Part shown: piece after piece, positions 1 to 10,562 of the stretch | How positions within the stretch are numbered: the stretch's first letter is position 1 | How the letters are laid out: every line of letters begins with the position of its first letter | Assembly (NCBI RefSeq): GCF_017815135.1 | Contig: NZ_JAGJCF010000019.1 | Location: 23,475 to 87,474, forward strand | Source: Jiella mangrovi | GTDB taxonomy: Bacteria; Pseudomonadota; Alphaproteobacteria; Rhizobiales; Rhizobiaceae | Reading direction: 5' to 3' | DNA: 64,000 nt | The notes under the pieces: model-generated | The model's database searches: none | What the model was told of the DNA's origin: nothing | What the model saw: only the letters and a program-made list of their open reading frames with translations | Position numbers and translations under genes: made by a program

Positions 1-661
1 CGTTCATCGCCTGGTTGGCGAGCGCCGCGACGCCGCAGTCGAGCAGTGCCAGATCGACATGCTGGCCGAGGCCCGAGCGCTGGCGCTCGATGATCGCCGC
101 CTGAACGGCAATGGCGCCGTAGAGCCCGGTGAGGATGTCGATCCAGGCGACGCCGATCTTCTGCGGCTCGCCCGCCGGTTCCCCTGTCAGATCCATGATC
201 CCGCACATGCCCTGGATGAGGAAGTCGTAGCCCGGCCTTGCGGCCTCGGGACCGGTCTGGCCGAAGCCGGTGATCGAGGCATAGACGAGGCGCGAGTTGC
301 GGGCCGAGACGCTGTCGTAATCGAGGCCGAAGCGCTTGAGCCCACCCACCTTGAAGTTTTCGACGACGATGTCGGCCTCGTCGATCAGGGCTTTCAGCGC
401 TTCGAGCTGGACTGCGTTCCTAAAGTCGCAGACGAAGCTGCGCTTGCCCCGGTTGGCGGCGTGGAAATAGGCCGCCGTCGGCCGCTCCTCGCCCTCGCGC
501 TCGATGAAGGGCGGCCCCCATGTACGGGTGTCGTCGCCCTCCGGCGCCTCGACCTTGATCACCTCGGCGCCGAGATCGGCCAGGGTCTGGCCGATCCAGG
601 GTCCCGCGAGGATGCGGGCGAGCTCGACGACCTTGAGGCCCTGGAGCGGCGCCTCCGGCAT
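1..661 (-). CDS. CaiB/BaiF class III CoA-transferase, C-terminus cut by window edge
   Basis: About 220 N-terminal residues are visible, beginning [20 protein letters not shown] and running off the left edge. The start matches the family's opening (G-L-K-V-V-E-L-A-x-x-L-A-G-P), followed by the LGAEVIKVE strand, the NRGKRS motif and VVENF. The Asp of the IGVAWIDILTG segment is in the position of the family's catalytic aspartate. The ATG shares one base with the gcdH stop codon (TGATG), so the two genes are translationally coupled. Next to glutaryl-CoA dehydrogenase, the likely role is transfer of CoA from succinyl-CoA to glutarate, supplying the GcdH substrate. The substrate is inferred from context only. 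Other members of the family act on formyl, carnitine or methylmalyl CoA esters. Confidence 0.9.
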   Translation of the reverse strand, partial: MPEAPLQGLKVVELARILAGPWIGQTLADLGAEVIKVEAPEGDDTRTWGPPFIEREGEERPTAAYFHAANRGKRSFVCDFRNAVQLEALKALIDEADIVVENFKVGGLKRFGLDYDSVSARNSRLVYASITGFGQTGPEAARPGYDFLIQGMCGIMDLTGEPAGEPQKIGVAWIDILTGLYGAIAVQAAIIERQRSGLGQHVDLALLDCGVAALANQAMN

Positions 662-1869
662 CACACGAAAGCCTGCAGGCCGGTGATCGCGCGGCCGAGG
701 ATCAGCGCGTGGACGTCGTGGGTGCCCTCATAGGTGTTGACGGTCTCCAGATTGATCATGTGGCGCATGACCTTGTATTCCTCGGAGATGCCGTTGCCGC
801 CATGCATGTCGCGGGCCTGCCGGGCGATGTCGAGGGCCTTGCCGCAATTGTTGCGCTTGACGATGGAGATCATCTCCGGCGCCGCATTCGCCTCGTCCAT
901 CAGGCGGCCGACCCGCAGCGAGGCCTGCAGACCGAGGGCGATCTCGGTCTCCATGTCTGCGAGCTTCTTCTGGAAAAGCTGGGTCTGGGCGAGCGGCTTG
1001 CCGAACTGCTTGCGATCGAGGCCGTACTGGCGGGCTGCGTGGAAACAGGCTTCGGCGGCGCCCATCACGCCCCAGGAGATGCCGTAGCGCGCCCGATTGA
1101 GGCAGCCGAACGGGCCTTTCAGCCCCTCGACATTCGGCAACAGCGCGTCTTCCGACACCTCGACGTCCGAGAGGACGATCTCGCCGGTGACGCTGGCACG
1201 CAGGGAAAGCTTGCCGCCGATCTTCGGGGCCGACAGTCCCGCCATGCCCTTTTCGAGGACGAAGCCCTTGATCTTGCCGCCATGGGCCTCCGATTTCGCC
1301 CACACGACGAAGACGTCGGCGATCGGGGCGTTGGAGATCCAGGTCTTCGAGCCGTTGAGGACATAGCCGTTGTCGGTCTTCCGCGCGGTGGTCTTCATGC
1401 CGCCCGGATCGGAGCCCGCGTCGGGCTCGGTCAGGCCGAAACAGCCGATGAATTCGCCCGAAGCGAGCTTCGGCAGATAGCGCCGGCGCTGTTCCTCGGT
1501 GCCATAGGCATAGATCGGATACATCACCAGCGAGGACTGCACCGACATCATCGAGCGGTAGCCCGAATCGATCCGCTCGACCTCGCGCGCGACGAGGCCG
1601 TAAGCGACGTAGGACGCGCCGATGCCGCCATATTCTTCCGGAACGGTCACCCCGAGAAGGCCCATTTCGCCCATCGCCCGGAAGATCGACGGGTCGACCA
1701 GCTCGTCGCGCGCCGCCTCCGTGACGGCCGGGGCAAGGCGGGCTTCGGCAAAATCGGCGGCCGCCTCGGCGAGCATGCGCTCGTCCTCCGAAAGCTGCGC
1801 GGACAGGCGGAACGGGTCCGCCCAGTCGAACCGGCCGAGATCCGGCGCGTCCTTGGGCTTCAGGGCCAT
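661..1869 (-). CDS. gcdH: Glutaryl-CoA dehydrogenase
   Basis: A 402-residue acyl-CoA dehydrogenase. It should oxidise and decarboxylate glutaryl-CoA to crotonyl-CoA, passing electrons to ETF, in lysine, tryptophan and glutarate breakdown. The FAD/substrate motif [16 protein letters not shown] lies near residue 145, WISNAP near 175, and LRASVTGEI in the middle domain. The catalytic base is Glu381 in YEGTHD, the position used by glutaryl-CoA dehydrogenases and short-chain ACADs. Length and the [11 protein letters not shown] segment fit GcdH rather than generic ACADs. An SD-like GGAG lies 8 bases before the ATG. It is the first gene of a two-gene operon with the CoA-transferase. No regulator is adjacent. 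Confidence 0.93.
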   Translation of the reverse strand: MALKPKDAPDLGRFDWADPFRLSAQLSEDERMLAEAAADFAEARLAPAVTEAARDELVDPSIFRAMGEMGLLGVTVPEEYGGIGASYVAYGLVAREVERIDSGYRSMMSVQSSLVMYPIYAYGTEEQRRRYLPKLASGEFIGCFGLTEPDAGSDPGGMKTTARKTDNGYVLNGSKTWISNAPIADVFVVWAKSEAHGGKIKGFVLEKGMAGLSAPKIGGKLSLRASVTGEIVLSDVEVSEDALLPNVEGLKGPFGCLNRARYGISWGVMGAAEACFHAARQYGLDRKQFGKPLAQTQLFQKKLADMETEIALGLQASLRVGRLMDEANAAPEMISIVKRNNCGKALDIARQARDMHGGNGISEEYKVMRHMINLETVNTYEGTHDVHALILGRAITGLQAFV

Positions 1870-2307
1870 GAGAATTCTCCGTAGGAATTTTATCGGGTCG
1901 GGCGCCGTCTTAGCATCAGGGCGCCGGGCGCTTCAAACGGCTTGATGCGACGACTTTCACACAAGCGCAGCACCCGGCCGCCCCGATCCTTCGCTGGCGA
2001 GAAACGACCGGAGGTCCGTTCGGCCCGTCGCGTTCACGCAGGCCCCCGTGTGGCGGCCGTATCATGGCATTGTGATTGCTTGGCTTTGTCGGCGCGCCTT
2101 GCCTTTGCAGCCCGATTACGGCAGGTCATTTCGTAAGGTTGACCAAAGGATAGTTTCATATGTGGTGTGAACAAAGACTCCCACGATATCATCCGGGGGG
2201 AGAGCCTTTGCGCCGGCGGTCTGCCATTTCGGACGTGACGGGGCGGTAAAAGCAGGAGCTGGCAGGCAAGGCAGGGCGAGAGTGGCGCTGCCGGCTCGAA
2301 GCCGCGC
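1870..2307. other. Divergent intergenic region, gcdH / type I secretion genes
   Basis: No protein gene is supported in these 438 bases. The stretch around 2125-2190 is clearly richer in A and T than its surroundings and probably holds the promoter for the secretion genes to the right. It contains TTGACC at 2139-2144, but no convincing -10 hexamer sits at 16-18 bases from it. Short open frames here have no recognisable protein features. Confidence 0.4.
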
Positions 2308-2328
2308 ATGGTCGAGGAGACAAGTCGT

Positions 2329-4158
<1,830 letters not shown>

Positions 4159-4276
4159 CGACGGCCCGGACAGAAGCGGTGGTCGGTGCAAACGATGGCC
4201 TGCGCGATGACGCGGCGGGGGCAAGGATTGGACCCGGCCTTGGGCAGGCGCCGGGAAGAAGGCGGAGATCGAGACG

Positions 4277-5650
4277 ATGAAAGATATGACCACGGCGGGA
4301 GGAACGCCGGCCCACCCGGCAGCAAAGCCGGGCGCTGACGGGCGCAAGCCGAGCTGGACGAAGGGCGTTCCGACCGGCACCCGGCTGATGAGCGTCGCCG
4401 GCATCGTCGTCGGGCTGACCTTCATCGGCGGCTTCGGCGCCTGGGCGGGGCTCGCACCGATCGCCGGCGCGGTGGTCGCGCCCGGTGTCGTCGCGGCCGC
4501 CGGCCAGAACCTGTCGATCCAGCATTTCGAAGGCGGCATCGTCAGGCAGATCGACGTCACCGAGGGCCAGCGCGTGACCGCCGGCGAACCGCTGATCGAG
4601 CTCGACCGGACGGCGGCACTTTCACAGCGCGACAGGCTGAACCATCAGATCATCGGGCTTCGGGCGAGGGCCGCGCGACTGGCGGCCGAGCGCGACGGCG
4701 ACGAGACGCTGATCTTTCCCGCCGACCTCGTATCGATGGCGCGAACCGCGAACGTCTCCGATCTCCTCGACGAGCAGGGACGAGAGTTTTCCGCCCGGCT
4801 CGCCCGCCATCACCAGGAACGCTCGATCATGGTGCAGCGCGTGAAAGCCCTCAAGGAGCAGGCCGAGGGCATGAGCGCCCAAAGATCGGCGATCGAGCGC
4901 CAGATCGCGGTCGTGCGGGAGGAAACCACCCGCAAGGGCCGGCTGCTCGACAAGGGCCTCACCAACCGCTCCGAATATACCCAGCTCGTCAGGGCCGAAG
5001 CCGATCTCGTCGGTCAGCTCGGGCAGGTCGTCTCGAGCCTGCTCGCCTCGAAGACCAACATCTCCCAGGCAGATCAGGAAGCGGCGCGGCTCGAAAGCCA
5101 GCGGGTGGAGACCGCCGTCACCCAGCTCAACGACGTGCGCTCGAAGCTGTCCGACATGAGCGAGCAGCTGCGCACCGCCGAGGACGTTCTCTCGCGGTCG
5201 ACGATCCGGGCTCCCGCCGACGGCATCATCGTCGCCAAGTCGGTCAACACCGTCGGCTCGGTGGTCCGGCCCGGCGAGACGCTGATGCAGATCCTGCCGA
5301 CCGGGGCGGACCTTGTCGTCGAGGTCCGCCTCAACCCCCAGCACATCGCCCAGATCCGGCCCGGCCAGGTGGCGCGGCTGCGTTTCACCTCGCTCAACGC
5401 CCGCACGACGCCGACCGCCGACGGCACGGTCTCCTACGTCTCGGCCGACCGTCTCGTCGATCAGCAGACGCAGGAGGGATATTACCGGGCGCGGCTGCGG
5501 CTGAACGATCCTCTTCCCGCCGGCATCTCGGCCGACGAGATCACCCCCGGCATGCCGGTGGAGGCCTATGTGGAAACCGGCGACCGCAGCTTCATCGACT
5601 ACCTCACCCAGCCGGTCACCGACAGCTTCTCGCGCGCCTTCCGGGAGTGA
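4277..5650 (+). CDS. HlyD-family type I secretion membrane-fusion protein
   Basis: The periplasmic adaptor (457 aa) that links the ABC exporter to an outer-membrane channel. A cytosolic N-terminus of about 37 residues is followed by one membrane segment (about residues 38-60), a lipoyl-like half (VVAPGVVAA, QHFEGGIVRQIDVTEGQRV), a long charged coiled-coil (about 110-310), the second lipoyl half (STIRAPADGIIV) and a beta-barrel domain with the family's RPGQVARLRFTSLNAR. The QHFEGGIV and V-x-E-G-x-x-V motifs are typical of PrtE/HlyD adaptors. It lies 118 bases after the ABC gene on the same strand, so the two are very likely co-transcribed. Substrate unknown. Confidence 0.93.
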   Translation: MKDMTTAGGTPAHPAAKPGADGRKPSWTKGVPTGTRLMSVAGIVVGLTFIGGFGAWAGLAPIAGAVVAPGVVAAAGQNLSIQHFEGGIVRQIDVTEGQRVTAGEPLIELDRTAALSQRDRLNHQIIGLRARAARLAAERDGDETLIFPADLVSMARTANVSDLLDEQGREFSARLARHHQERSIMVQRVKALKEQAEGMSAQRSAIERQIAVVREETTRKGRLLDKGLTNRSEYTQLVRAEADLVGQLGQVVSSLLASKTNISQADQEAARLESQRVETAVTQLNDVRSKLSDMSEQLRTAEDVLSRSTIRAPADGIIVAKSVNTVGSVVRPGETLMQILPTGADLVVEVRLNPQHIAQIRPGQVARLRFTSLNARTTPTADGTVSYVSADRLVDQQTQEGYYRARLRLNDPLPAGISADEITPGMPVEAYVETGDRSFIDYLTQPVTDSFSRAFRE

Positions 5651-5680
5651 CGGCGCAGCGAGGATCTTCGAGCCGCCGGC

Positions 5681-6574
5681 TCACAGATCGACATATTTGC
5701 GCCAGTTGTGCTCTTCCCTGAAGCCGAGAACCTTGCGGATCTTGGCGTTGGACAGCGGCGCCTCGTATTCGCCGAGTTCGCGGGTCACGGGGATCTGCGG
5801 GCAGTGTTTGTTCAGGAATTCGGCCGTCGGCATCGTCGCGGTGATGGTGTCGTTGGTGGCGTTGAACACCTCGAAGCCGAGGCCGTCCCTGGCGATGGCG
5901 AGATCCACCATCTGGCCGAGATCGCGCGCGTCGATATAGCTCCAGGCATTGCGCTTGCGCGACATCGGATCGGCGACGAAGTCCTTGAACCGATCATATT
6001 CGTGCGGCTCGATGACATTGCCGATCCGGAAGGCATAGATGTCGGCGCCCGATCGCATGGCAAAGGCGCGGGCGGTCTTCTCGTTCGCCACCTTGGACAG
6101 GCCGTAGCTGTCCATCGGGTCGATGTCGTAGTCCTCCTCCAGCGGGAAGTGGTGGAAATCCTTGTCGCCCTCGGCGAAGCAGACGCCATAGGTCGTCTCC
6201 GACGAGGCGATGATGATCTTGCGGATGCCGAGCTTCACCGCCGCCTCGATGACGTTGTAGGTGCCGATCGTGTTGATCCGGAAGGTCTCGTTGTCCGGCC
6301 TGATCAAAACCCGCGGGATCGCGGCGAAATGAACGACCGCGTCGATCGGAGCGGGGCCTTCGCCGGTGGCGAACTCGTCCGTGTTGAAATGGCAGGAGAG
6401 CGCGTTGAACATCTGGCCGCTGTCGGTGACGTCGGCGGTGAGGTTATCGACGCCCTCATGGTCGAGCGGCACGAGATCGACGTTGAGAACGCGGTGTCCC
6501 CTGTCGACGAGATAGGGGACGACGTGGCGCCCGGCCTTGCCGGTGCCGCCGGTGAAGACGATGCGTTTGCCCAT
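5681..6574 (-). CDS. NAD-dependent epimerase/dehydratase (extended SDR)
   Basis: A 297-residue extended short-chain dehydrogenase. The Rossmann motif TGGTGKAG is at the N-terminus, followed by a conserved Asp ending beta-2 (LNVDLVP), DAVVHFAAIPR, NTIGTYNVIEAA, the catalytic Ser region ASSETTYG and the YGLSK (Y-x3-K) pair. The fold indicates an NAD(P)-linked sugar or sugar-acid dehydrogenase or epimerase. The substrate cannot be read from the sequence; uronate dehydrogenase-like enzymes have a similar size and layout. It converges on the HlyD gene (30 bases between stops) and is followed upstream by a fumarylacetoacetate-hydrolase-family gene 153 bases away on the same strand, possibly one transcript. 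Confidence 0.85.
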   Translation of the reverse strand: MGKRIVFTGGTGKAGRHVVPYLVDRGHRVLNVDLVPLDHEGVDNLTADVTDSGQMFNALSCHFNTDEFATGEGPAPIDAVVHFAAIPRVLIRPDNETFRINTIGTYNVIEAAVKLGIRKIIIASSETTYGVCFAEGDKDFHHFPLEEDYDIDPMDSYGLSKVANEKTARAFAMRSGADIYAFRIGNVIEPHEYDRFKDFVADPMSRKRNAWSYIDARDLGQMVDLAIARDGLGFEVFNATNDTITATMPTAEFLNKHCPQIPVTRELGEYEAPLSNAKIRKVLGFREEHNWRKYVDL

Positions 6575-6727
6575 TGGAAAGCCTTTCTGCTGTCGCTCGT
6601 CCCGGGCTCGGGCGGCCCGGCGACGGCGTTTGCAGCAAAGGTGTGGCGCGGGTGACGCGTGGCCACCCCCGCCGGTCTATCGGGGGCTTTCCGGACCCGG
6701 ACCCGTTCCGCCCGTTCCGGCCATGCT

Positions 6728-7411
6728 TCAGGAGACCGTGACGGTCAGATCGCCGACGCCGTCGATATGGCCCTGGAGGCTGTCGCCCCTCTCCACCGGG
6801 CCAACGCCCGCCGGCGTCCCGGTCATGATGACGTCGCCTGCGGAAAGCGTGAAGAGGCCGGAGAGATAGGAGATCGCCTCGGCGGTTTTCCAGATCATCT
6901 GGTTGAGATCGCCCTCCTGCCGGATCTCGCCATTGACCTTGAGCCAGATCGCGCCTTCGGCGGGGTGGCCGATCTTGGCGGCTGGAACCACCGCCGAGAC
7001 CGGCGCGGACTTCTCGAAGGCTTTGCCGATCTCCCAGGGGCGGCCCATCTTCTTGGCGACGGACTGGAGATCGCGGCGGGTCATGTCGAGGCCGACGGCA
7101 TAGCCGAAGACATGGTCGAGCGCGTTCTCAGCCGCGATGTCGGCCCCGCCGTTTCCCAGACACACGACCAGCTCGATCTCGTGATGAACGTCCGATGTCC
7201 GCCCCGGATAGGGGAAGGTGCTCTCCGTGGTCAGGTTGTCGGGGTTCTTCTGGAAGAAGAACGGCGGCTCCCGGTCCGGATCATGGCCCATCTCGATGGC
7301 ATGGTCGGCATAGTTGCGCCCGACGCAATAGACCCGCCGCACCGGGAAGGTCGCGTCCGTGCCGCGCACCGCGAGGGCGGGAACGGGCGCTGGCGTGAAG
7401 ACGTATGACAT
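6728..7411 (-). CDS. Fumarylacetoacetate hydrolase family protein (acylpyruvase / fumarylpyruvate hydrolase type)
   Basis: A short single-domain FAH-family enzyme of 227 residues. VYCVGRNYADHA at the start, FFFQKNPDNL, the metal-binding HHEIELVV, GYAVGLDMTRRDLQ and the C-terminal GTPAGVGPVERGD are all present. Members of this size (FAHD1, NagK, YcgM) cleave C-C bonds of 3-acylpyruvates such as fumarylpyruvate using Mg2+. The exact substrate is not determined by these motifs, and no gentisate or other ring-cleavage gene is present in the window. It lies upstream of the epimerase on the same strand. Start chosen at the first ATG, 10-15 residues before the conserved V-Y-C-V-G-R-N-Y. Confidence 0.88.
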   Translation of the reverse strand: MSYVFTPAPVPALAVRGTDATFPVRRVYCVGRNYADHAIEMGHDPDREPPFFFQKNPDNLTTESTFPYPGRTSDVHHEIELVVCLGNGGADIAAENALDHVFGYAVGLDMTRRDLQSVAKKMGRPWEIGKAFEKSAPVSAVVPAAKIGHPAEGAIWLKVNGEIRQEGDLNQMIWKTAEAISYLSGLFTLSAGDVIMTGTPAGVGPVERGDSLQGHIDGVGDLTVTVS

Positions 7412-7525
7412 CGTGATCCTCGATCCTTTTTGCGCGGTCGGCGACGATGTCCTTTCGGCGCCTTGGCTGGCGAAGGCAAGGGCGTTTGTCGCTTCTTGCC
7501 CCCGGCCTGAGGCGAAAGGCGCCGC

Positions 7526-8275
7526 TTACGGCTCGCGATGCACCCGCAGCGGCCCCCAGCTCTGGCTGACGGGCATCAGCTCGAGCTGATTGATGTTCAC
7601 ATGCGGCGGCTGGCTCGCCACCCAGTGGATCGTCTCGGCGATGTCCTCCGGCTGCAGGGCGTTCGCGCCCTCGTAGAGCACGTCATAGGCCTGCTGGTTG
7701 CCGCCGGTGCGCACCATGGTGAATTCGCTCTCGCAAAGACCGGGCTCGATCGAGGTGACGCGCACGCCGGTTCCGTGGAGATCGGCGCGCAGGCCGCGGG
7801 TGAACTGCTGGACGAAGGCCTTCGTGCCGCCATAGACGTTGCCGCCCGGATAGGGCCAGTTGGAGGCGATCGAGGCGAGATTGACGATCGCGCCGCGCCG
7901 CTCGATCAGGCCGGGAAGGAGACGATGGGTGAGCACCGTCAAGGCGGTGACGTTGGTGGCGATCATCGTCTTCCAGTCGGCGACGTCGCTTTCCTGCGCC
8001 GGCGCCGTGCCGAGGGCGAGGCCGGCATTGTTGACGAGAAGGTCGATCTGCGAGAAGGGCGGCTGCAACCGGCCGAGGGCGTCCTCCATCGCCGCCTCGT
8101 CGGTGACGTCGAAGACCGCCGGGACGAAGGCGTCCCCGATTTCGCCGCGCAGGGCCTCGAGCCGCTCGGCCCGCCGCCCGGTGCCGACGACGCGCCAGCC
8201 GGATTTCGCAAAGCGCCTTGCGGTCGCCGCGCCGAAGCCGGAGGAGGCGCCGGTGATGAGGATCGTTGCAGTCAT
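7526..8275 (-). CDS. isfD: Short-chain dehydrogenase, probable sulfoacetaldehyde reductase (IsfD-like)
   Basis: A 249-residue classical SDR of the YdfG branch: TGASSGFG cofactor motif, LLVNNAGLALG, NLASIASNWPYPGG, catalytic YGGTK, IEPGLCESEF and a C-terminal VSQSWGPLRVHR-type end. YdfG relatives reduce small acidic aldehydes such as malonic semialdehyde; the described sulfoacetaldehyde reductase IsfD, which makes isethionate from taurine-derived sulfoacetaldehyde with NADPH, belongs to this group. The assignment to IsfD rests on context: the start codon overlaps the TauE-like exporter stop (ATGA), and a taurine aminotransferase, TauR and TauABC follow. The open frame continues upstream into the exporter gene; the ATG at 8275 is where SDR homology begins. 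The alternative is a 3-hydroxy acid dehydrogenase. Confidence 0.8.
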   Translation of the reverse strand: MTATILITGASSGFGAATARRFAKSGWRVVGTGRRAERLEALRGEIGDAFVPAVFDVTDEAAMEDALGRLQPPFSQIDLLVNNAGLALGTAPAQESDVADWKTMIATNVTALTVLTHRLLPGLIERRGAIVNLASIASNWPYPGGNVYGGTKAFVQQFTRGLRADLHGTGVRVTSIEPGLCESEFTMVRTGGNQQAYDVLYEGANALQPEDIAETIHWVASQPPHVNINQLELMPVSQSWGPLRVHREP

Positions 8276-9066
8276 GATGTCTCCGGGAGAATGAAGGAAG
8301 CAAGGGATGCGGCCTGCGATAGCGCGGCGGAGGCCGGCAAGGCCATGCTGGCGAGGCTGCTCAGCGCCAGAAGCATCAAAAGCCAGGCCACGGCACGCTT
8401 CCATGTCTCGGCGCTGATCCGGCCGTAGAGGCGCCTGCCGACGACGATCCCGGCTGCGACCGCCGGCAGCATCACAACGACGGCCGGAAGGCTCGAGGCG
8501 GGAAACAGGCCGAGCCCGGCGCGAAAGGCGATAGCGCCGATGTCCGTCACGGCGAAGACGACGGTCAGCAGGGCGCGGGACTGGCCGGGGCTGCGCCGGC
8601 TCGCCATCAGCCAGGCGACGATCAGCGTGCCGCCCACCGAAAAGGCGCCGATCATCGCGCCGGTGAGAAAGCCCGCTCCGGATGCCGCGCCACGGCTGTC
8701 GAGCCAGCGCCAGCTCACCTTGCGCATGGCGGCGAGGGCCGAAACGAATACCGCGAGATTGAGGCCGACGAGGGCCGGGCCGTGGGGCAGGGCGCTGAGA
8801 AGAAAGACGCCGGCCACCGCGCCCCCGAGGGCCGAGGCCCCGAGCAGCAGCGCGTCGCCCCGCTCGAGCTCGGCAAGGATGCCGCCCTGAACGAGCATGA
8901 CGGTCGCGGCGAGATCGAGGCAAAGGACGATGCCGGTGGCAAAGTCCGGCGACCAGAACAGCGACAACAGGGGGGCGGCGACGAGCGAGAAGCCGAAACC
9001 CGTCGCGCCGCGCACCACCGCGGCGGCGACGATGATCGGCAACGCGTAGATGAGGTCGGCTGGCAA
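8272..9066 (-). CDS. isfE: TSUP/TauE-type membrane exporter, probable isethionate exporter (IsfE-like)
   Basis: A 264-residue hydrophobic protein with about 8 membrane segments and the DUF81/TauE pattern (RGATGFGFSLVAAPLLSLF at the first helix pair, a repeated FLTGAMIGAFSVGGTLI segment in the second half). Family members move sulfite, sulfoacetate or isethionate. It is the first gene of a coupled pair with the SDR (ATGA overlap, 8272-8275), and the pair is divergent from the taurine aminotransferase. In the taurine-nitrogen assimilation cluster described for Chromohalobacter salexigens the isethionate exporter IsfE is a TauE-like protein next to IsfD, the arrangement seen here. Sulfite export is less likely because no sulfoacetaldehyde acetyltransferase is present. 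Confidence 0.78.
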   Translation of the reverse strand: MPADLIYALPIIVAAAVVRGATGFGFSLVAAPLLSLFWSPDFATGIVLCLDLAATVMLVQGGILAELERGDALLLGASALGGAVAGVFLLSALPHGPALVGLNLAVFVSALAAMRKVSWRWLDSRGAASGAGFLTGAMIGAFSVGGTLIVAWLMASRRSPGQSRALLTVVFAVTDIGAIAFRAGLGLFPASSLPAVVVMLPAVAAGIVVGRRLYGRISAETWKRAVAWLLMLLALSSLASMALPASAALSQAASLASFILPETS

Positions 9067-9121
9067 GGGGCGGCTCCGTCGAATCGGCGCATAGCATCAC
9101 GCGCCGCAGCACCGTTGGACA

Positions 9122-9208
9122 GGTCCAGAGCCCGTCATCGATAGAGCCAGCGCTGGACCCATCGACATTTTTCCCTGGCTCTTTCGCTCGCCCCGGCGCC
9201 GGGTCCAG
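9122..9208. promoter_or_regulatory. Three CTGGACC boxes, candidate TauR operators
   Basis: The 173-base gap between the exporter and the aminotransferase contains the heptamer CTGGACC three times: GGTCCAG (reverse) at 9122-9128, CTGGACC at 9153-9159 and GGTCCAG (reverse) at 9202-9208. TauR of Rhodobacter is reported to recognise direct repeats beginning CTGGAC, so these may be TauR sites controlling both divergent units. The copies here are not all in the same orientation. The match is visible; TauR binding is inferred. Confidence 0.5.
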
Positions 9209-9239
9209 CTTGGGCGAAACGAGAGCCGAGGGACCATTG

Positions 9240-10562
9240 ATGCAGCCCACACAGACGAATTTCGAAAATCACTGGATGCCCTTCACCAACAACCGGGCGT
9301 TCCGCGAGACGCCGCAGATGTTCGCGAGGGCCGAGGGCGTCCACTATTTCACCCCCGAGGGGAACGACGTTCTCGACGGGTCGTCGGGCCTGTTCTGCAC
9401 CCCTGCCGGCCATGGCCGGCGCGAAATCGCCGACGCGGTCCACGCGCAGCTGATGACGCTGGACTACACCCCGCATTTCCAAAGGGCCGCGCCCGTCTCC
9501 TTCGAGCTGGCGACGCGGCTTTCGCAGATCCTGCCCGAGGGTCTCGACCGGGTGTTCTTCGCCTCGTCCGGCTCCGAAGCCGTCGACAGCGCGATGAAGA
9601 TCTGCCTCAGCTACCACCGGGCCAAAGGCGAGGGCCAGCGCAACCGCTTCGTCTCGCGCAACTGGGGCTATCACGGCGTCAATCTCGGCGGCACCTCGCT
9701 CGCCGGCATGGTCAACAACCGCCGCGAATTCGCCGGCGTCACCTGCGACGTCGTCCACATGCGCCACACCTGGCGCGAGGACCAGCGCTACACGCCGGGC
9801 CAGCCGGAGACCGGCGCCGATCTCGCCGACGATCTGGAAGAAATCTGCCGCAACTACGGGGCCGAGACGATCGCCGGCGTCTTCGTCGAGCCGATCGCCG
9901 GATCGATCGGCACCATCGTGCCGCCGAAGGGCTATCTGGAACGGCTGCGGGCGATCGCCGACAAATACGGGCTGCTGCTGATCTTCGACGAGGTCATCAC
10001 CGGCTTCGGGCGCACCGGATCGGCCTTTGCCGCCGAAGAATTCGCAGTGACGCCGGATCTGATGACCATGGCCAAGGCGCTGACCAACGGGGCGGTGCCG
10101 ATGAGCGCGGTCGCGACCTCCGCGGCCATTCAGGAGACGGTGTTTGCCGCCGCCGGCGACACCGACCGGCCGGAGCTCTTCCACGGCTACACCTATTCGG
10201 CCCATCCGGTCGCCTGCGCCGCCGCGCTCGCCGCCCTCGACATCTATCAGGGCGAAAAGCTCTTCGAGCGCTCGCGCGCCCTCTCGCCGGTCTTTCTCGA
10301 TCTGATCTTCGGGCTGCGCAACCTCGCCCAGGTCACCGATCTTCGCGGTTACGGGATGATGGCCGGCATCCAGCTGAAACCGGCAGAAACGCCCGGCCTC
10401 AAAGGCTCACAGGTGCAGCGCGCGCTGTTCGACGCCGGCCTTCACGTCAAGGCGACCGGCGATGCGCTGATCGTCGCGCCGGCTTTCGTGTCGAGCCAGT
10501 CCGAGCTGGAGCAGATGGCCGACATCCTGCGCCGCGTTCTCGGCCGGACCGAGCTTCATTGA
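9240..10562 (+). CDS. Class III PLP aminotransferase, probable taurine aminotransferase (Tpa/Toa-type)
   Basis: A 440-residue omega-amino-acid transaminase that should transfer the amino group of taurine to pyruvate or 2-oxoglutarate, giving sulfoacetaldehyde. Motifs: HWMPFTNNRAF near the N-terminus, GSEAVDSAMK, NWGYHGVN, EPIAG, LLIFDEVITGFGRTG and the PLP lysine in TMAKALTNGAVPM. The ATG at 9240 is preceded by GAGGG at 7 bases. A TTG 30 bases upstream keeps the frame open but has no ribosome site. Placement beside tauR, tauABC, isfD and isfE supports taurine as substrate. By sequence alone beta-alanine:pyruvate transaminase is an equal possibility, and pyruvate versus 2-oxoglutarate cannot be decided. 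Converges on tauR with a 7-base overlap. Confidence 0.85.
   Translation: MQPTQTNFENHWMPFTNNRAFRETPQMFARAEGVHYFTPEGNDVLDGSSGLFCTPAGHGRREIADAVHAQLMTLDYTPHFQRAAPVSFELATRLSQILPEGLDRVFFASSGSEAVDSAMKICLSYHRAKGEGQRNRFVSRNWGYHGVNLGGTSLAGMVNNRREFAGVTCDVVHMRHTWREDQRYTPGQPETGADLADDLEEICRNYGAETIAGVFVEPIAGSIGTIVPPKGYLERLRAIADKYGLLLIFDEVITGFGRTGSAFAAEEFAVTPDLMTMAKALTNGAVPMSAVATSAAIQETVFAAAGDTDRPELFHGYTYSAHPVACAAALAALDIYQGEKLFERSRALSPVFLDLIFGLRNLAQVTDLRGYGMMAGIQLKPAETPGLKGSQVQRALFDAGLHVKATGDALIVAPAFVSSQSELEQMADILRRVLGRTELH

Noticed and set aside
2139..2167. Sigma70 promoter before the secretion genes based on TTGACC
   Set aside because: No -10 element at 16-18 bases; kept only as a general AT-rich region.
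7526..9250. A single 574-codon minus-strand protein including the SDR
   Set aside because: The first 325 codons are the exporter gene read in the wrong phase; SDR homology starts at the ATG at 8275, and the exporter has its own good frame.
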